6,344 bases of DNA from JAZLIL01 sp045617405. GTDB taxonomy: Bacteria; Bacillota; Clostridia; Lachnospirales; Lachnospiraceae. The notes beneath the pieces were generated by a model, which was not told the origin of the DNA, did no database searches, and saw nothing but the letters and a program-made list of their open reading frames with translations. This document shows positions 5,588-6,344 of the stretch, piece after piece. The stretch is from assembly GCA_045617405.1 (NCBI GenBank), contig JAZLIL010000134.1:1-6344 (forward strand), in the 5' to 3' direction. Positions within the stretch are counted from its first letter, which is position 1. Every line of letters starts with the position of its first letter. The translations under genes and the position numbers were made by a program.

Positions 5588-6344
5588 CTCCTCTGTCTAT
5601 TTTTAATAGAATACGGTCTACCGCCTTGTAATTAAAAACTTCCACTTCATCAATTGCCTTTTTTATATCATCCCTCAGAAACTCATCGGTTTCAGCACCG
5701 GCGAGCTTTTTAAGGTTAGTGAGAATTCTGTCGATTTCATACTTTCTTCTGGCGTCCTCAAGTTCTGTTACAATAAGCCTCCTCTCACTGTTTGAAACAG
5801 GAATGACAGGACTTGTAATACTCTTTGCATCGTTCATGAAATCGTATGTTTCAAGGACGCTCTCAAGCTTTGACGCATTATCTGCAAGACTTCTGCTGAA
5901 GCTCCGAAGCTGTCCGTCGCCAAAGCGAAGATTATTGTCTGCAATCCTGTTTTCAAGGACTGCTGCATAATCGCTCATCTCATTAAAACCGATATTTGAC
6001 AGAATTCCCTTAAGGCTGTGAACGCAGACACGTAATTCCTTGTTCTGCGCTTCATCAAGATCCTTCTCGGAAATCTCTTTTGTATATTCACGTAAAGTCC
6101 TTTCGTAGAAGTAGACATTTCTGACAGATGCCTTAAGTACCTTGTAGTAGTTTTTCACACTGTCAAGGCTGTGGCGAAGCCCTTCGGACACATTGAGGTT
6201 CCCGATTTCAGAAAGTGCATCGATAAATCTGTCAACTGTAGGATTCTTTTCATCCTCTTTGTCAGAGTTCACCTCTCCCTCTCCGAAAATCTCGCGAAGA
6301 AGCTCCCTTATTTCAGACATCTCGACCGGCTTTGTAATAATACA
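5577..6344 (-). CDS. C-terminal part of a receiver-HPt protein, probably a hybrid histidine kinase (5' partial)
   Basis: The frame is open through the right edge, so this is the last 255 residues of a longer protein and not a gene starting at the ATG at 6320. The first visible residues, CIITKPVEMSEIRELLREIF, end a response-regulator receiver domain: the invariant Lys-Pro and then helix 5. A charged linker of about 20 residues follows. A helical HPt domain then spans roughly residues 35-150, with the motif HSLKGILSNIGF and phospho-accepting His109 (codon 6018-6020). The tail, about residues 185-255, is a charged helical module like those ending many clostridial hybrid kinases. In such proteins phosphate passes from kinase His to receiver Asp to HPt His and then to a separate response regulator. 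The sensor and kinase domains would be upstream, outside the window. A stand-alone REC-HPt protein is the alternative. A strong terminator at its end argues against cotranscription with the next genes. Confidence 0.85.
   Translation of the reverse strand, partial: CIITKPVEMSEIRELLREIFGEGEVNSDKEDEKNPTVDRFIDALSEIGNLNVSEGLRHSLDSVKNYYKVLKASVRNVYFYERTLREYTKEISEKDLDEAQNKELRVCVHSLKGILSNIGFNEMSDYAAVLENRIADNNLRFGDGQLRSFSRSLADNASKLESVLETYDFMNDAKSITSPVIPVSNSERRLIVTELEDARRKYEIDRILTNLKKLAGAETDEFLRDDIKKAIDEVEVFNYKAVDRILLKIDRGETR

Overview
The window looks like chromosomal DNA of a low-to-moderate GC Firmicute, most likely a clostridial or Lachnospiraceae-type anaerobe. This rests on strong AGGAGG-type ribosome binding sites, an AT-rich intergenic region, clostridia-like protein sequences and a hybrid histidine kinase of the REC-HPt kind. 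The assignment is inferred from style and protein resemblance, not from a search. All recognised genes lie on the minus strand, so transcription runs from high to low coordinates.

Layout in the direction of transcription. At 6344-5577 is the 3' part of a signalling protein: the last residues of a receiver domain (Thr-Lys-Pro), then an HPt domain (His-Ser-Leu-Lys-Gly) and a short C-terminal module. It is closed by a clear hairpin terminator that spans its stop codon. An AT-rich gap of about 130 bp carries the promoter region of the next unit. That unit has five genes: an amidohydrolase of the S-adenosylhomocysteine (SAH)/methylthioadenosine deaminase family (5442-4027); an SAH-hydrolase family protein (3921-2674); the two-subunit AzlC/AzlD branched-chain amino acid (and possibly methionine) exporter (2641-1919 and 1926-1621); and glycerol kinase (1611-115). 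A hairpin follows glpK. At the very left edge there is a possible start site for another gene.

How the genes may work together. The hydrolase carries the Thermotoga/archaeal-type motif His-Leu-Glu-Ala-Lys where classical SAH hydrolases have His-x-Thr-x-Glu/Gln, and it sits directly behind an SAH-deaminase homologue. This suggests the deamination route of SAM recycling: SAH to S-inosylhomocysteine (SIH), then to inosine plus homocysteine, in place of the Pfs/LuxS route common in Firmicutes. AzlCD next door could export homocysteine, methionine or branched-chain amino acids. GlpK is a canonical kinase by its active site, but it lacks both the histidine used for PTS activation in many Gram-positives and the arginine loop used for FBP inhibition in E. 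coli. Why it sits in this operon is unexplained.

No RNA genes, CRISPR arrays, transposons or phage genes were seen. The two points most worth following up are the deaminase-hydrolase pair as a candidate SIH pathway and the roughly 50-residue cysteine-containing insertion in the deaminase.
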